Below, piece by piece: positions 44,130 through 53,729 of a stretch of DNA of 64,000 nucleotides (position 1 is its first letter; each line of letters opens with the position of its first letter). The notes below the pieces were generated by a model. The model was not told where the DNA came from. It saw only the letters and a list, made by a program, of their open reading frames with translations, and did no database searches. The position numbers were made by a program, and so were the translations under genes. This DNA comes from Pseudomonadota bacterium (lineage in GTDB: Bacteria; Myxococcota_A; UBA9160; JADFDR01): contig PIVT01000013.1 of NCBI GenBank assembly GCA_003353845.1, positions 1 to 64,000 on the forward strand. The letters run 5' to 3'.

Positions 44130-44624
44130 TCAGTCGACGTGCCGGTTGGTATTGCGAAGTGGCAGACGGAACTCTGGGAAGTGTTTCTTGGGCAAGCGAT
44201 CCTTTCGCATCTGTTCAATACCGCGCAGTACGGAAGCCCGTGTCACCATTCCCACATGCAAACCGTCTTCGATCACGGGCAGGCGCTGAACGCCTTGTGA
44301 AAGTAACTCTTGCGCAACCATGTAAATGCCCATATCGGGATCAATGGTTTTTACTTGCTTTGTCATGTACTGCGAAACCTGCTCTGTGGAGGCCTCATTG
44401 GCTTCATAGAAATCAGAGGAGGCGAGTACTCGCAGGCAGTCATACTCCGACAGGATTCCCACCAGGTGGTGTTCCCGGTCGAGGACGGGCATACCGGTGA
44501 CATTGTTTTTCAGCAGGATGTTGATGGCTTCAAAAATGGAGGCATCGGGGTGGATGTGAACGGGTGCTTTGGACATTACATCGCGCGCTGTTAATACGCG
44601 GAGTGGATGGTGTTGAATTGGCAT
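44130..44624 (-). CDS. Tandem CBS-domain protein
   Basis: About 164 residues from ATG 44624 (GGGGG 5 nt upstream); an in-frame reading to 44708 adds 28 residues without a ribosome site. Two CBS motifs fill the protein: TARDVMSKAPVHIHPDASIF with GMPVLDREHHLVGILSEYD, and VSQYMTKQVKTIDPDMGIY with RLPVIEDGLHVGMVTRASVL. Such pairs bind adenine nucleotides and act as stand-alone energy sensors. It is the next gene downstream of nqrM, beyond a structured region. Confidence 0.8.
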   Translation of the reverse strand: MPIQHHPLRVLTARDVMSKAPVHIHPDASIFEAINILLKNNVTGMPVLDREHHLVGILSEYDCLRVLASSDFYEANEASTEQVSQYMTKQVKTIDPDMGIYMVAQELLSQGVQRLPVIEDGLHVGMVTRASVLRGIEQMRKDRLPKKHFPEFRLPLRNTNRHVD

Positions 44625-44775
44625 AACGACCCCCTTATTTAAGCTTAAACTCCAGTCTCTCATCAGCTGTTGGGAATGGTCAAACCTAAACTGTACGGAT
44701 TGTCGCACTTACCCCCAAGGACCTGCGCTACAGAGACATTGTAATAAGGGTACCTGAAGGGTGCGTAGGAGGAAA

Positions 44776-44831
44776 GCTTGGAACGAGACCGCCCCTAAGG
44801 GCCTCCAGGGGCATTTAGAAGCCTTCCAAGC
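44776..44831 (-). terminator. Nested stem-loops downstream of nqrM
   Basis: An outer inverted repeat GCTTGGAA (44776-44783) with TTCCAAGC (44824-44831) encloses an inner one, GCCCCT (44791-44796) with AGGGGC (44807-44812). The element lies about 60 nt past the nqrM stop and could end the nqr operon transcript or stabilise it. No T-run follows, so it is not a classical terminator. Confidence 0.4.
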
Positions 44832-44889
44832 GGGAAGGGGCAGCATAACTATGAGACTGAACCTTGTAGCTGCAGATGCAAAAACGCTG

Positions 44890-45063
44890 CTAAGCGGCCT
44901 GTTTGCGGGTCGCACATTTCTTCTGTTTTTCGTCATCACAGGCGCAATCGCTACCGGTGCCCCCGCAGGAGCCCCTGAGGCGTCGTCCAGAGAGCAGGAC
45001 GCCCAGCGCCATGAGGAGCATGATCGTGCTGAAAATCAGAAAGGTGAGAAGAAAGGTTTCCAT
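44890..45063 (-). CDS. nqrM: NqrM, Na+-NQR maturation protein (57 aa)
   Basis: A 57-residue protein. It has one N-terminal helix (METFLLTFLIFSTIMLLMAL) and a cysteine-rich tail (GSCGGTGSDCACDDEKQKKC) matching NqrM/DUF539, which is needed to deliver iron for the NqrD/NqrE membrane cluster. Cysteines fall at 33, 40, 42 and 50. It lies 63 nt after apbE in the same direction, exactly where nqrM occurs in other nqr operons. Its ribosome site is weak, so it may rely on coupling. Confidence 0.88.
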   Translation of the reverse strand: METFLLTFLIFSTIMLLMALGVLLSGRRLRGSCGGTGSDCACDDEKQKKCATRKQAA

Positions 45064-45126
45064 CGGCGGGATCTTAACTCGGTCGGGTGAACTTGGTAAG
45101 TCGGAATGGCCAACTGCGTGAACCTG

Positions 45127-46215
45127 TCATTCAGGGCCGGTCTCCAGGGAGCGTTTATAGGCTGGGGACTCCAAGATTCGAAATTCAGCGTTGGCATCCC
45201 GCAGTACGAAGAGCGCGGCCAGATCGTGCCTCTCAGCCAGGGCCATTCCTTCACCGGGACCGAGGACATTCAAGGCGGTTGCCAAGGCATCGGCGGCCAT
45301 GGCCTCACGGTGAAAAACGGTAACCGACGCCAAGCTGTGTCGAATGGGCAGGGCGGTTCGTGGGTCGATGGTGTGAGAGTAGCGGACACCGTCTTTTTCG
45401 AAGTAGTTCCGATAATCCCCCGAAGTCGCCATGGACAAATTGTTCAGGTAGATGAGCTTGACGGCTTTGGCTCTTCTGGACTCCGGTTTTTCGACGGCAA
45501 CTCGCCAGCGGCTGCCATCGACCTTTTGTCCGCTGGCGCGCAACTCACCGCCAACCTCAACCAGGTAGTTATTGAAGTGAAGCGCGCTCAGGGCTTCGGC
45601 GACACGATCAACGCCGTAACCTTTGGCCAAGGCAGAAAGATCGCAGACCATACCGGGCTTGGTCTTGGTCAACGTTCGCAGGGAACGATTGATCTGGATT
45701 TTCTTGAAGCCGACCGATTCGCGCAGGCGCTCCAACTCGGCCGCATCTGGAACCCCCTGACTGAATTCTCCCGGTCCGAAGCCCCAAACGTCGACGAGAG
45801 GCCCGATGGTTACGTCAAAGGCGCCGCCACTCATTTCGGAAACGCGCTGGGCTTCCAGGAACACTTCCAGCGTTTCGGGCGAAACCGCAAAAGGAATGCC
45901 TGCGCCAATTCGGTTGAATTCGGAGAGTTCGGATTTGGGGTCGTAGGTCGACATCAAGTTCTCGATGGCGTCGAGTTCTTGTTGAATGACGGCTTCGATT
46001 TCTTTACGGCTAGCACTTTTGATTTTTTCGGCGGCGATTTTTACGGTGTAGGTTGTGCCCATGGTCTTGCCACGGAACGCATGGATGGTTTGGGGCGGCG
46101 CGTTTTGGTAACGCCAGCAGGTAAGGCCCACTAAACCAATGAGGAAAAGCGGCAGTAGCCACCTGGCTCTGCCGCTCAGTTCGTGTCCGCCGCCAAAAAC
46201 TGGCCCGGTATTCAT
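45127..46215 (-). CDS. apbE: ApbE FAD:protein FMN transferase
   Basis: A 362-residue membrane-anchored ApbE. Residues about 19-37 form the anchor. The domain then shows GKTMGTTYTVKI, DVTIGPLVDVWGFGP, DLSALAKGYGVDRV, the flavin site VEVGGELRASG, and the Mg2+-binding end HTIDPRTALPI. It transfers FMN from FAD to the threonine of S-G-A-T motifs in NqrB (T238), NqrC (T226) and presumably RnfG (T176). It is in the nqr operon, 33 nt after nqrF. Confidence 0.95.
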   Translation of the reverse strand: MNTGPVFGGGHELSGRARWLLPLFLIGLVGLTCWRYQNAPPQTIHAFRGKTMGTTYTVKIAAEKIKSASRKEIEAVIQQELDAIENLMSTYDPKSELSEFNRIGAGIPFAVSPETLEVFLEAQRVSEMSGGAFDVTIGPLVDVWGFGPGEFSQGVPDAAELERLRESVGFKKIQINRSLRTLTKTKPGMVCDLSALAKGYGVDRVAEALSALHFNNYLVEVGGELRASGQKVDGSRWRVAVEKPESRRAKAVKLIYLNNLSMATSGDYRNYFEKDGVRYSHTIDPRTALPIRHSLASVTVFHREAMAADALATALNVLGPGEGMALAERHDLAALFVLRDANAEFRILESPAYKRSLETGPE

Positions 46216-46248
46216 TGCGCAGCCTCCAGACTGGGGTGCGCGGGTGGT

Positions 46249-47478
46249 TCACCCGAAGTCATCGAAGAAAATATTCTCAGGCTCTACACCCAGATCCAAG
46301 AGTAGCTTTTGAACGGCGTCGTTCATCATTGGTGGACCACACATGTAGTACTCAATTTCTTCAGGCGCCTTGTGGTCCTTCAAATAATTATCATACAGCA
46401 CTTGGTGAATAAAGCCTGTCAGGCCGGTCCAGTTATCCTCTTCTAGTGGATCGGAGAGGGCGAGATTCCATGTGAAGTTTTCATTCTCGGCCGCGATCTC
46501 ATCGAAGTCTTCCATGTAGAAGGCTTCGCGCAGACTGCGGGCGCCGTACCAGTAGCTGACTTTTCGTTTGCTGCCGAGGCGCTTGAATTGATCAAAGATA
46601 TGTGAACGCATGGGAGCCATACCGGCACCACCACCGATGAACACCATCTCCGAGTCATTTTCGGTGGCAAAGAACTCACCGAAGGGCCCAGAAATCACAA
46701 CTTCGTCACCGGGTTTCAAACTGAAAATATACGAAGACATGATTCCCGGCGGTGTGCCCTCAGGTGAGCGGGGTGGGGGCGACGCAATCCGCACATTCAG
46801 CATGATGAGGCCCTTCTCCTGCGGACAATTGGCCATGGAATAAGCACGCGTTACTTCGCTATCCACCTTGGAGACATACTGCCACTGATTGAATTTGTCC
46901 CAGTCCTCTCGGTACTCCTCCTCGACTTCGAAATCTTTGTAGGCAATCTCGTGGGGGGGACACTCAATCTGGATGTAGCCACCGGCCCGGAAGGGTACGC
47001 TCTCGCCATCAGGAATTTCAAGAACGAGTTCTTTGATGAAGGTGGCCACGTTGTGGTTCGAACGCACCTTGCACTTCCATTTCTTTACGCTGAAGACCTC
47101 AGCCGGAATCTCGATCTCCATGTCTTCCTTGACCTTCACCTGGCAAGCCAGGCGACAGCCCTCGCGCGCTTCGCCGCGGGTGATGTGGCTGAACTCCGTG
47201 GGGAGGATGGATCCACCACCACTTTTCACGGTAACGGTGCAAACACCACAGCTTCCCTTACCGCCACAGGCGGAGGGAATAAAGATTTTATTGGAGGAAA
47301 GGGTGTTGAGAAGCGTCTCTCCAGCGGGCGTCGTGAGAGTGTTGTCGAGGTCGCCGTTAATTCCGATATTCACGTTACCGCTGGCCACCAATTTTGATTT
47401 GGCGAAGAGCAGCACGGCGGTTAAGGCCAGGATGATGACGATAAAGGCGATAACACCTGATGCGATTGTTATAATCAT
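46249..47478 (-). CDS. nqrF: Na+-translocating NADH:quinone reductase subunit NqrF
   Basis: NqrF is the NADH-oxidising subunit. The 409-residue protein has an N-terminal membrane helix (about 5-27) and a 2Fe-2S ferredoxin domain with C71, C77, C80 and C112. An FAD-binding domain follows with RAYSMAN (R-x-Y-S-x-x-N), then an NADH domain with [12 protein letters not shown] and YYMCGPP. The length and every motif match the canonical protein. It follows nqrE after 27 nt. Confidence 0.97.
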   Translation of the reverse strand: MIITIASGVIAFIVIILALTAVLLFAKSKLVASGNVNIGINGDLDNTLTTPAGETLLNTLSSNKIFIPSACGGKGSCGVCTVTVKSGGGSILPTEFSHITRGEAREGCRLACQVKVKEDMEIEIPAEVFSVKKWKCKVRSNHNVATFIKELVLEIPDGESVPFRAGGYIQIECPPHEIAYKDFEVEEEYREDWDKFNQWQYVSKVDSEVTRAYSMANCPQEKGLIMLNVRIASPPPRSPEGTPPGIMSSYIFSLKPGDEVVISGPFGEFFATENDSEMVFIGGGAGMAPMRSHIFDQFKRLGSKRKVSYWYGARSLREAFYMEDFDEIAAENENFTWNLALSDPLEEDNWTGLTGFIHQVLYDNYLKDHKAPEEIEYYMCGPPMMNDAVQKLLLDLGVEPENIFFDDFG

Positions 47479-47505
47479 ACGTTCTTCTCTCTATACCCGG
47501 GCGCT

Positions 47506-48105
47506 TTAGAGCTGGATGCCCGAGAAGGCCATGAAGCCGATAGACATCAGTCCGACGACAATGAAAGTAGCACCTAACCCGCGCAAGGGTTTCGGCACGT
47601 TGCTGTAACGCAGTTTCTCACGCACGGCGGCAAGCGCGACAATGGCCAAGGTCCAACCAATTCCCGAACCGATACCAAAGACAGCTCCTTCTGCCACTGT
47701 GTAATCGCGCTCAGCCACAAACAGGGAAGCTCCCAGGATGGCGCAGTTCACGGCAATGAGCGGGAGGAAGATCCCCAAGGTGTTGTACAGGACCGGAAAG
47801 TAGCGATCCAAGGTCATCTCGACGATCTGTACCATGGCCGCAATGGTTCCGATCAAAGTCAGAAAGGTCAAAAACTCGATATTGATGGTTTCGCCCAGCG
47901 CGCCTTCTTTCAAAAGCTTGTGGTACAAGAGCGCGTTGAGCGGTGTCGTGACCACCAGTACAAAGGTTACGGCCGCGCCGAGACCAATAGCCGTTTCCAC
48001 CTTCTTGGAGCATGCGAGAAATGAACACATGCCCAAGAAGAAGGCAAGGGCCATGTTCTCAACGAAGATTGCCTTCGTGGCCAGGCTCAAATAATGTTCC
48101 AACAC
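47506..48105 (-). CDS. nqrE: Na+-translocating NADH:quinone reductase subunit NqrE
   Basis: A polytopic membrane protein of 199 residues when started at GTG 48105, which has GAGGAGG 6 nt upstream and gives the usual NqrE length and start ([13 protein letters not shown]). A longer in-frame reading to 48165 is less likely. The intramembrane 2Fe-2S ligands are present in [10 protein letters not shown] and IAVNCAILG. Its first 47 bp overlap the 3' end of nqrD, a longer overlap than usual in this operon. Confidence 0.95.
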   Translation of the reverse strand: MLEHYLSLATKAIFVENMALAFFLGMCSFLACSKKVETAIGLGAAVTFVLVVTTPLNALLYHKLLKEGALGETINIEFLTFLTLIGTIAAMVQIVEMTLDRYFPVLYNTLGIFLPLIAVNCAILGASLFVAERDYTVAEGAVFGIGSGIGWTLAIVALAAVREKLRYSNVPKPLRGLGATFIVVGLMSIGFMAFSGIQL

Positions 48106-48730
48106 TGAAGTCCTCCTCGTTTTGTTCGGGTTTCCAACCGCGGATTGCCCAAATAAAGCATCCAATTAAAAAGAAAGCCGCTGGGGCTAAAACCATGAGA
48201 CCGTTGGTGACGTACCAGCCACCTTCGTTCACTGGTGTGAGAACAGTTAGACCGAAAAGCTTTCCCGAACCAAAAAGTTCGCGGAAGAAAGCCACGGCCA
48301 TCAATATGATGCCATATCCAAAACCGTTTCCGATACCGTCGATGGCACTGAGCCCGGGTGGATTCTGCATGGCATAGGCCTCGGCTCGTCCCATAACGAT
48401 ACAGTTGGTGATGATCAGTCCAACGAAGACCGAAAGCTGCTTGCTGATGTCATAGACAAAAGCCTTCAAGACCTGGTCCGTGATAATCACCAGCGAGGCA
48501 ATAATGGTTAGCTGCACGATAATTCGGATGCTCGATGGGATGTAATTTCGAATCAAGCTCACAGCTGTGTTGGAGGCCAAAATTACGAAAATCACGGCCA
48601 ACGTCATCACAAAGGCCGTCGACATCTTGGTGGTGACGGCCAGGGCCGAACAGATACCCAGCACTTGTAAGGCGATGGGGTTATTGTTGAAGAGTGGATC
48701 GATGAGTGCATCTCTCTGAAGGTTCGTCAT
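48059..48730 (-). CDS. nqrD: Na+-translocating NADH:quinone reductase subunit NqrD
   Basis: A polytopic membrane subunit of 223 residues. The cluster cysteines are in [13 protein letters not shown] and [15 protein letters not shown]. The C-terminus extends about 14 residues beyond the usual end, through a charged tail (KPEQNEEDF onwards), and this extension creates the 47-bp overlap with nqrE. The start shares one base with the nqrC stop (TAATG). Confidence 0.95.
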   Translation of the reverse strand: MTNLQRDALIDPLFNNNPIALQVLGICSALAVTTKMSTAFVMTLAVIFVILASNTAVSLIRNYIPSSIRIIVQLTIIASLVIITDQVLKAFVYDISKQLSVFVGLIITNCIVMGRAEAYAMQNPPGLSAIDGIGNGFGYGIILMAVAFFRELFGSGKLFGLTVLTPVNEGGWYVTNGLMVLAPAAFFLIGCFIWAIRGWKPEQNEEDFSVGTLFEPGHEGNLR

Positions 48731-49506
48731 TAGATTGAGCCTCCATTGCGAGCGGCTTTCAAGTAGGTGCCAAAGCCTTGTTCGCCCAACCAGAAATGTA
48801 TGGAGTTGGTGACACCACGACTCGTCAGTGTTGCTCCTGATAGGCCGTCGACATGGTAAGGATCTTCTTCAACTGAACCGGCTTGTCCTTTATTTACAGA
48901 CAAAGCAATGCGGCCACCCTCATCAAATAGGTGGCGTCCTTGCCAAAGACTCTTCCAGCGAGTGTTGTCCACTTCGCCACCGAGGCCCGGGGTCTCTTTG
49001 TGTTGGTAGAAGGTAATCCCTTTGACCGTTTGCAGGTCGGGGCCGACGGCGATGAATCCGTAAAGGGTTCCCCAGAGACCTGCGCCTTCAATGGGAAAGA
49101 TGATGGCGGTTAATTCCCCCTCCACGACGACCTGGTATATCAAAGCGTTGTTGGGGACACGCCGGACTTTGGCTGCATTCTCTTCGGCCGCGTTACTTGT
49201 CGCCGGATCTTTGGCAGCTTTTCCTTGGTCGAAAGTGGCGGGGTCGATGTCAGTAACGGTTTCACCCGTTGCTAGGTCTACGACAACCGCCTGGATGTTC
49301 GCCTCAAACAGCGCGTTGACTTCGATTGCTGAAAGTTTTTGACCTTCCTCAACCAGATCAGCGACATCGAGTACTTTTTTCTGCCGGTCGAGCAGAACAT
49401 TGGCATCCTGTAGATCCTTCAATAGCACCGCAGAGCCCGCTACGAAGATCGAGCAGACAAAACAGACCAGGGCCGCAAAGAAGATTGTGTATTTAGTATC
49501 ATGCAT
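48730..49506 (-). CDS. nqrC: Na+-translocating NADH:quinone reductase subunit NqrC
   Basis: A membrane-anchored subunit with covalent FMN. About 258 residues from ATG 49506; the reading to 49566 runs inside nqrB. One N-terminal helix (about 7-29) is followed by the FMN_bind domain with [12 protein letters not shown] and the flavinylation motif LSGATLTS, with the acceptor threonine at about 226. It overlaps nqrB by 8 nt. Confidence 0.95.
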   Translation of the reverse strand: MHDTKYTIFFAALVCFVCSIFVAGSAVLLKDLQDANVLLDRQKKVLDVADLVEEGQKLSAIEVNALFEANIQAVVVDLATGETVTDIDPATFDQGKAAKDPATSNAAEENAAKVRRVPNNALIYQVVVEGELTAIIFPIEGAGLWGTLYGFIAVGPDLQTVKGITFYQHKETPGLGGEVDNTRWKSLWQGRHLFDEGGRIALSVNKGQAGSVEEDPYHVDGLSGATLTSRGVTNSIHFWLGEQGFGTYLKAARNGGSI

Positions 49507-50725
49507 AGCCAGACATTCTCCGCTTGATATTGGCCTGAACGATAAAGTGGTCGATGAGCGGGGCAAACATGTTCATGAACAAAATGGCCAGCATCATGCC
49601 TTCCGGGTAGGCGGGATTGACGACGCGTATCAGAACCACCATGACGCCAATGCCAAGTCCGTAGTAGAACTTGCCTAGATCAGTGAAGGCCGAGGAAACG
49701 GGGTCCGTCGCCATGAAGACGGTGCCCAGGGCCCAGCCGCCCAGCACCATGTGCCAGTAGAAGGGTACGTCGAACATGGGGTTGGTCTCGGAGCCAATGG
49801 CATTAAAGAGGACTGTGACAGCCACGGTTCCCAGTACGACACCAGCCATGGTTCGCCAAGAACCCACGCGTGTAATGATCAGCAGTACCGCACCGAGCAG
49901 ACAGGCCAAGGTCGAGGTCTCTCCCATGGATCCTGGAATGAAGCCGGCAAAGGCGTTCCACCAGGAAGCATCGGCCAGGGCGCCTGCGCTTGCTGCAGCC
50001 TGGGCCAATAAGGTGGCCCCACTAAAGCTATCGATGCCCTGGAAATTGGCAGCGATCCAAGGGTTATCGCCACTCATATAAGCCGGGTAGGCAAAGAACA
50101 AGAAGGCGCGCGATGTCAGGGCGGGATTGAGGAAGTTCATGCCCGTGCCGCCAAACACTTCCTTGGCAAAAATCACACCGAAGGCCACACCCAACACGAC
50201 CTGCCACAAGGGAATGGTCGGCGGTAAGGTGAGGGGGATGAGCATGCCTGTTACCAGGAAGCCTTCGTTGATCTCGTGCTTGCGAACAATGGCCGAGAAC
50301 AACTCGATCACACCGCCGGATGCAAAGGCGGCGATGAAAATAGGCATGTAGTACAAGGCCCCGTGAATCACATGAAGCACCGGATTCATCGAGTCGCTGG
50401 ATTGACCCAATGCACCGACAATCCACAGGTAGAGATTCGTCTGCCAATCATCGAGGGGCAAGGCACCGTGAAGATAGGCGTAGTGAATCTGGTAGCCGGT
50501 GTTGTACAAGGCAAACAAGATGCAAGGCACCAAGGCCACCACGACGGTGATCATGAGTCGCTTGAGATCGATACCGTCGCGCACATGAGAGCTGGTTTTG
50601 GTCACCTCACCCGGCGTGAAGAGCAGGGTGTCGTGCGCTTCGAAGATGGGGAAGAATTTTTCAAACTTCCCCCCCCTTTCAAAGAGCGGGGCCACCTTCT
50701 TGTGTTTGTCTAAAAGAAACTTCAT
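49499..50725 (-). CDS. nqrB: Na+-translocating NADH:quinone reductase subunit NqrB
   Basis: The main membrane subunit, 408 residues from ATG 50725, which overlaps the nqrA stop by one base (TGATG). It has about ten helices. The flavinylation motif is DSFSGATLL, with the acceptor threonine at about 238, against T236 in Vibrio. The pattern MATDPVSSAFTDLGK and the final PEGMMLAILFMNMFAPLID are typical. It couples electron flow to sodium pumping and reduces quinone. Confidence 0.97.
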   Translation of the reverse strand: MKFLLDKHKKVAPLFERGGKFEKFFPIFEAHDTLLFTPGEVTKTSSHVRDGIDLKRLMITVVVALVPCILFALYNTGYQIHYAYLHGALPLDDWQTNLYLWIVGALGQSSDSMNPVLHVIHGALYYMPIFIAAFASGGVIELFSAIVRKHEINEGFLVTGMLIPLTLPPTIPLWQVVLGVAFGVIFAKEVFGGTGMNFLNPALTSRAFLFFAYPAYMSGDNPWIAANFQGIDSFSGATLLAQAAASAGALADASWWNAFAGFIPGSMGETSTLACLLGAVLLIITRVGSWRTMAGVVLGTVAVTVLFNAIGSETNPMFDVPFYWHMVLGGWALGTVFMATDPVSSAFTDLGKFYYGLGIGVMVVLIRVVNPAYPEGMMLAILFMNMFAPLIDHFIVQANIKRRMSGYA

Positions 50726-52113
50726 CAGCCTTCCTCCTCGATCAGCTCGAGGTTTCTGCGCAATACGGGGCCATAGTTCTCCTTGCCCGGGCAGACAAAG
50801 GTGCACAGGGCGAGGTCTTCTTCATCCAACTCCAAGCAGCCCAGTTTCTCAGCCTGCTCCACATCACCCACCAACAGGGAGCGCAGCAGGAAGGTGGGCA
50901 GGATGTCCATGGGCATGACGCGCTCGAACATACCGATGGGCACCATGGCCCTTGAAGAACCGTAAGTGGAAGTGTTGAACTTCCAGGTTTTGGGCTTCAG
51001 GAAGCTGGAAATAAAGATGGGGATGGTGGAGAAAGTCTTGAACCCGGGAGCGAGCCAGCCCAGGAATTCTCGTTCCCGACCTTCTGCCAATACACTGATC
51101 TGGCGATCGTAATGTCCCAAATAACCAAAGATCTCACCCGAGGCTTTTTTGCCGGAGAGTACGGAGCCGGAGATCAATCGAACTTCTTCCTCTCCAAAAT
51201 TCTCCTTGGCCGTGAGTTCGTCGATGGAGGCACCAATCCGGGTTTCGATCAAGCGCGGATTGGTAAGCGGCGGTCCTGCGAGGGAAATTACGCGCTTTAC
51301 AACGAGCTTGCCGGTGGCAAAGAGGCTCCCGATATTGATGACGTCCTGGTAGCCGATGTGCCAAACCACTTTCTCGCGATTCACGGGATCGAGTCGGTGG
51401 ATGTGCAAACCGACGGTACCTGCGGGATGCGGTCCGCTGAAGAACTCGGTCTGGACTTCGGCATCGAGGCCCTTTTCGATTCCTGAGTTCGGGGTGACAC
51501 ACAGGTAAGTCGTGCCCTCGGTGAGTTTGGAGATCAGTTGTAATCCGTGATCAAAGTCGCCGCGGCGTTTTTCAATGACGACTTCAGGCAGAACGGCGTG
51601 GGGATTGGTGTCGGTGGCCGTAACGAAGATGGAGTGCGGTTGGCCCTCAGGGTCGGCCACCTTGCTAAAGGGGCGTGTTCTCAGACCGACCCATGCACCC
51701 GATTCCAGCAACAAGTCGCGAACCTCGGCCCGGGACAGATCACTGGGGACCTTGCCTGTGTAGCTAGAAAAAGGCTGGAGATCGCTTTCCTGAGGCTTGC
51801 CAGCGCGCTCGTTTTCACTGAGCTCAATGACCACGGATTGCAGCACGCGTCGAGCGCCACGGTTAATGGCGACGACCTTGCCAGCGCCAGGAGCGGTGTG
51901 GCGGACGCCTGCAATTTTTCGGTTTTCGAAAAGCAGTTGTCCGCGCTTGACGAGATCGCCCTCCTCAACCTCCATTCTTGGTTTCATCCCGACGAAGTCA
52001 TCTGCAACTACAGCAATACGAGAACAGGAACCGCGGTTCTCTTTTCGAATGACTTGCACGGGTGAGCCGGAGAGGGGCAGGTCGAGGCCTTTCTTGATCT
52101 TGTGGATTGCCAT
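50725..52113 (-). CDS. nqrA: Na+-translocating NADH:quinone reductase subunit NqrA
   Basis: The cytoplasmic subunit, 462 residues from ATG 52113. Its start, [17 protein letters not shown], is the standard NqrA N-terminus, which decides against the longer reading to 52182. It also has [20 protein letters not shown] (RnfC/NqrA barrel-sandwich) and a C-terminal [17 protein letters not shown]. It is the first gene of nqrABCDEF-apbE-nqrM and is divergent from the diguanylate cyclase gene. Confidence 0.96.
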   Translation of the reverse strand: MAIHKIKKGLDLPLSGSPVQVIRKENRGSCSRIAVVADDFVGMKPRMEVEEGDLVKRGQLLFENRKIAGVRHTAPGAGKVVAINRGARRVLQSVVIELSENERAGKPQESDLQPFSSYTGKVPSDLSRAEVRDLLLESGAWVGLRTRPFSKVADPEGQPHSIFVTATDTNPHAVLPEVVIEKRRGDFDHGLQLISKLTEGTTYLCVTPNSGIEKGLDAEVQTEFFSGPHPAGTVGLHIHRLDPVNREKVVWHIGYQDVINIGSLFATGKLVVKRVISLAGPPLTNPRLIETRIGASIDELTAKENFGEEEVRLISGSVLSGKKASGEIFGYLGHYDRQISVLAEGREREFLGWLAPGFKTFSTIPIFISSFLKPKTWKFNTSTYGSSRAMVPIGMFERVMPMDILPTFLLRSLLVGDVEQAEKLGCLELDEEDLALCTFVCPGKENYGPVLRRNLELIEEEG

Positions 52114-52442
52114 CGCCTTGGGGTCACTTCCCTGAAAATGTGTTTGGTAGAACAACTTTTGGCCAGCCAGCCGGACAGCCAAAACAATGTGTTGATACGC
52201 GATTGGATCGTTGGTGTCACCGGCTGGAGTCGGACCACTCTTGGGGAGCGGACCAGTTCCTGTCGGCGGCTAGGTTATTAGCACACGCTCATGGATTCAA
52301 CCCCTATTGACAGGACGCCAAACGCTACATTTTCCATGGACTTTTTGTCGCAGTATAAAACTGTGTAGGGTGGCGACCGGCTTCATGGAGAAGCTTTTCC
52401 GGGTAAGATGTTGCTTCGCTGGAAGCGAGGCAGGGAGGCGCT
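52114..52442. other. 329-bp divergent intergenic region between nqrA and the GGDEF gene
   Basis: The region must hold the nqr operon promoter and probably the GGDEF gene promoter. A perfect TTGACA is at 52307-52312 on the forward strand, but no good -10 follows at 16-18 nt. An AT-rich core at 52352-52361 reads TATAAA forward and TATACT in reverse. No gene or RNA is recognised. Confidence 0.35.
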
Positions 52443-53696
52443 TTGGTCAGGGTTTTGCGATTGCTGGTATTTCCATCAGGGCTTGTGTTTGCCCTGGCGC
52501 TTTTCCTGGCCCTCAACTTGCGATCTGAAATACTGGGGATCACCTGGCTGAAACTGTTTCCACTGCCGGTTTTCCTCGCGGTTCTGTGGCTGGCCTGGCG
52601 TTTCCAACGCAGCCGCTTTGCCCAGATTGGAATTCTTGTAGTTGGGAGTTGGGCAATTTGCTCCTGGCAGGTTCAGCTTTCCTTGAAGGGTTCAGAGCTC
52701 GTCTTCCGGCAAGAGGCCTTGGCTGTTTTTATCTCTCTCGCCCTGGGCTTGATCTGTTGGCTGCGTGATCGCGGTTGCACAAGTCGAAGAGGGCTCATGG
52801 GGTTCTTTTGGGTTGGCGTGCCCGTTGCCACGCTGCTGAATTCCGTTTCGAGCGACAAGCTTGCCAATGGGTTGAGCTGGGTCGACCGGGGCCTGCTGGG
52901 CGTTCCCTTCGTACGAGAGATCCTCGTTACTCCTCCTTTGGGTTCCATTCGCCCCGTTATTGCTTGTTCCGCTCTGCTGGCTCTTCTGTCCCTGTCGCTG
53001 TGCTTTGTTCGTCGGCGCTCGCAGGTCGAAACCGGTTTTTTCTGGACCATGATCTTGTCCTTGTTGGCCTTGTTGAGTGAAAAAACAGGTTGGTTCATGG
53101 GTTGTTCGGATCTTTTTTACACAGCAGCCGGCATCGTATTGTTCGTCGCCATGGTTGAACAGTTTCAGGGCATTGCCTACCGGGACGAACTAACAGGTCT
53201 TTTGTCCAGGCGAGCACTGCAAGAAAAGTTGAGTGGCTTGGGGCGGCACTATGCCATTGCCATGGTCGATATTGATCACTTCAAGCGCTTTAACGATCGT
53301 TTTGGACATGACACGGGTGATGAACTTCTGCGCATGGTTGGGGCGCGGCTGCAAAACGCCCGTGGCGGCTGTACGGCCTATCGCTTCGGAGGCGAGGAGT
53401 TCACTCTGGTATTCCCGGGGTTGAGCGCAGAAGAGGCCGCCCCTTTTTTGGAAGAGTTGCGAGCGACGATAAAGGAAAGTCGCTTTACGCCTCGCCATTG
53501 GAGTCGCCCGCGCAAAAAACCCACGAAAACCAAGGCCAGGCGCAAACGCTCAAGCAAGAGCCTTGGCGTTACTGTGAGTATCGGCTGCTCGGAGTCTTCG
53601 AACTCGACAGTCCTGCCAAATGAGGTACTCAAATCCGCTGATCAAGCGCTGTATCGCGCTAAGCGAGGAGGCCGCAATCGCGTAGTCCTGAGATAG
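52443..53696 (+). CDS. Membrane-bound diguanylate cyclase (GGDEF)
   Basis: A 417-residue protein with about seven hydrophobic helices in its first 240 residues and a C-terminal GGDEF domain that makes cyclic di-GMP from two GTP. The domain begins YRDELTGLLSRRAL and has VDIDHFKRFNDRFGHDTGD. The catalytic motif is GGEEF (in YRFGGEEFTLVF), an active variant. Between it and the closing VTVSIGCSE lies a lysine/arginine-rich insert of about 25 residues. No R-x-x-D inhibitory site is evident before the catalytic motif. The start is TTG with GGGAGG upstream. Confidence 0.88.
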   Translation: MVRVLRLLVFPSGLVFALALFLALNLRSEILGITWLKLFPLPVFLAVLWLAWRFQRSRFAQIGILVVGSWAICSWQVQLSLKGSELVFRQEALAVFISLALGLICWLRDRGCTSRRGLMGFFWVGVPVATLLNSVSSDKLANGLSWVDRGLLGVPFVREILVTPPLGSIRPVIACSALLALLSLSLCFVRRRSQVETGFFWTMILSLLALLSEKTGWFMGCSDLFYTAAGIVLFVAMVEQFQGIAYRDELTGLLSRRALQEKLSGLGRHYAIAMVDIDHFKRFNDRFGHDTGDELLRMVGARLQNARGGCTAYRFGGEEFTLVFPGLSAEEAAPFLEELRATIKESRFTPRHWSRPRKKPTKTKARRKRSSKSLGVTVSIGCSESSNSTVLPNEVLKSADQALYRAKRGGRNRVVLR

Positions 53697-53729
53697 GGCG
53701 GGTACATTGGCCGGGAAGGAACCGACGGC

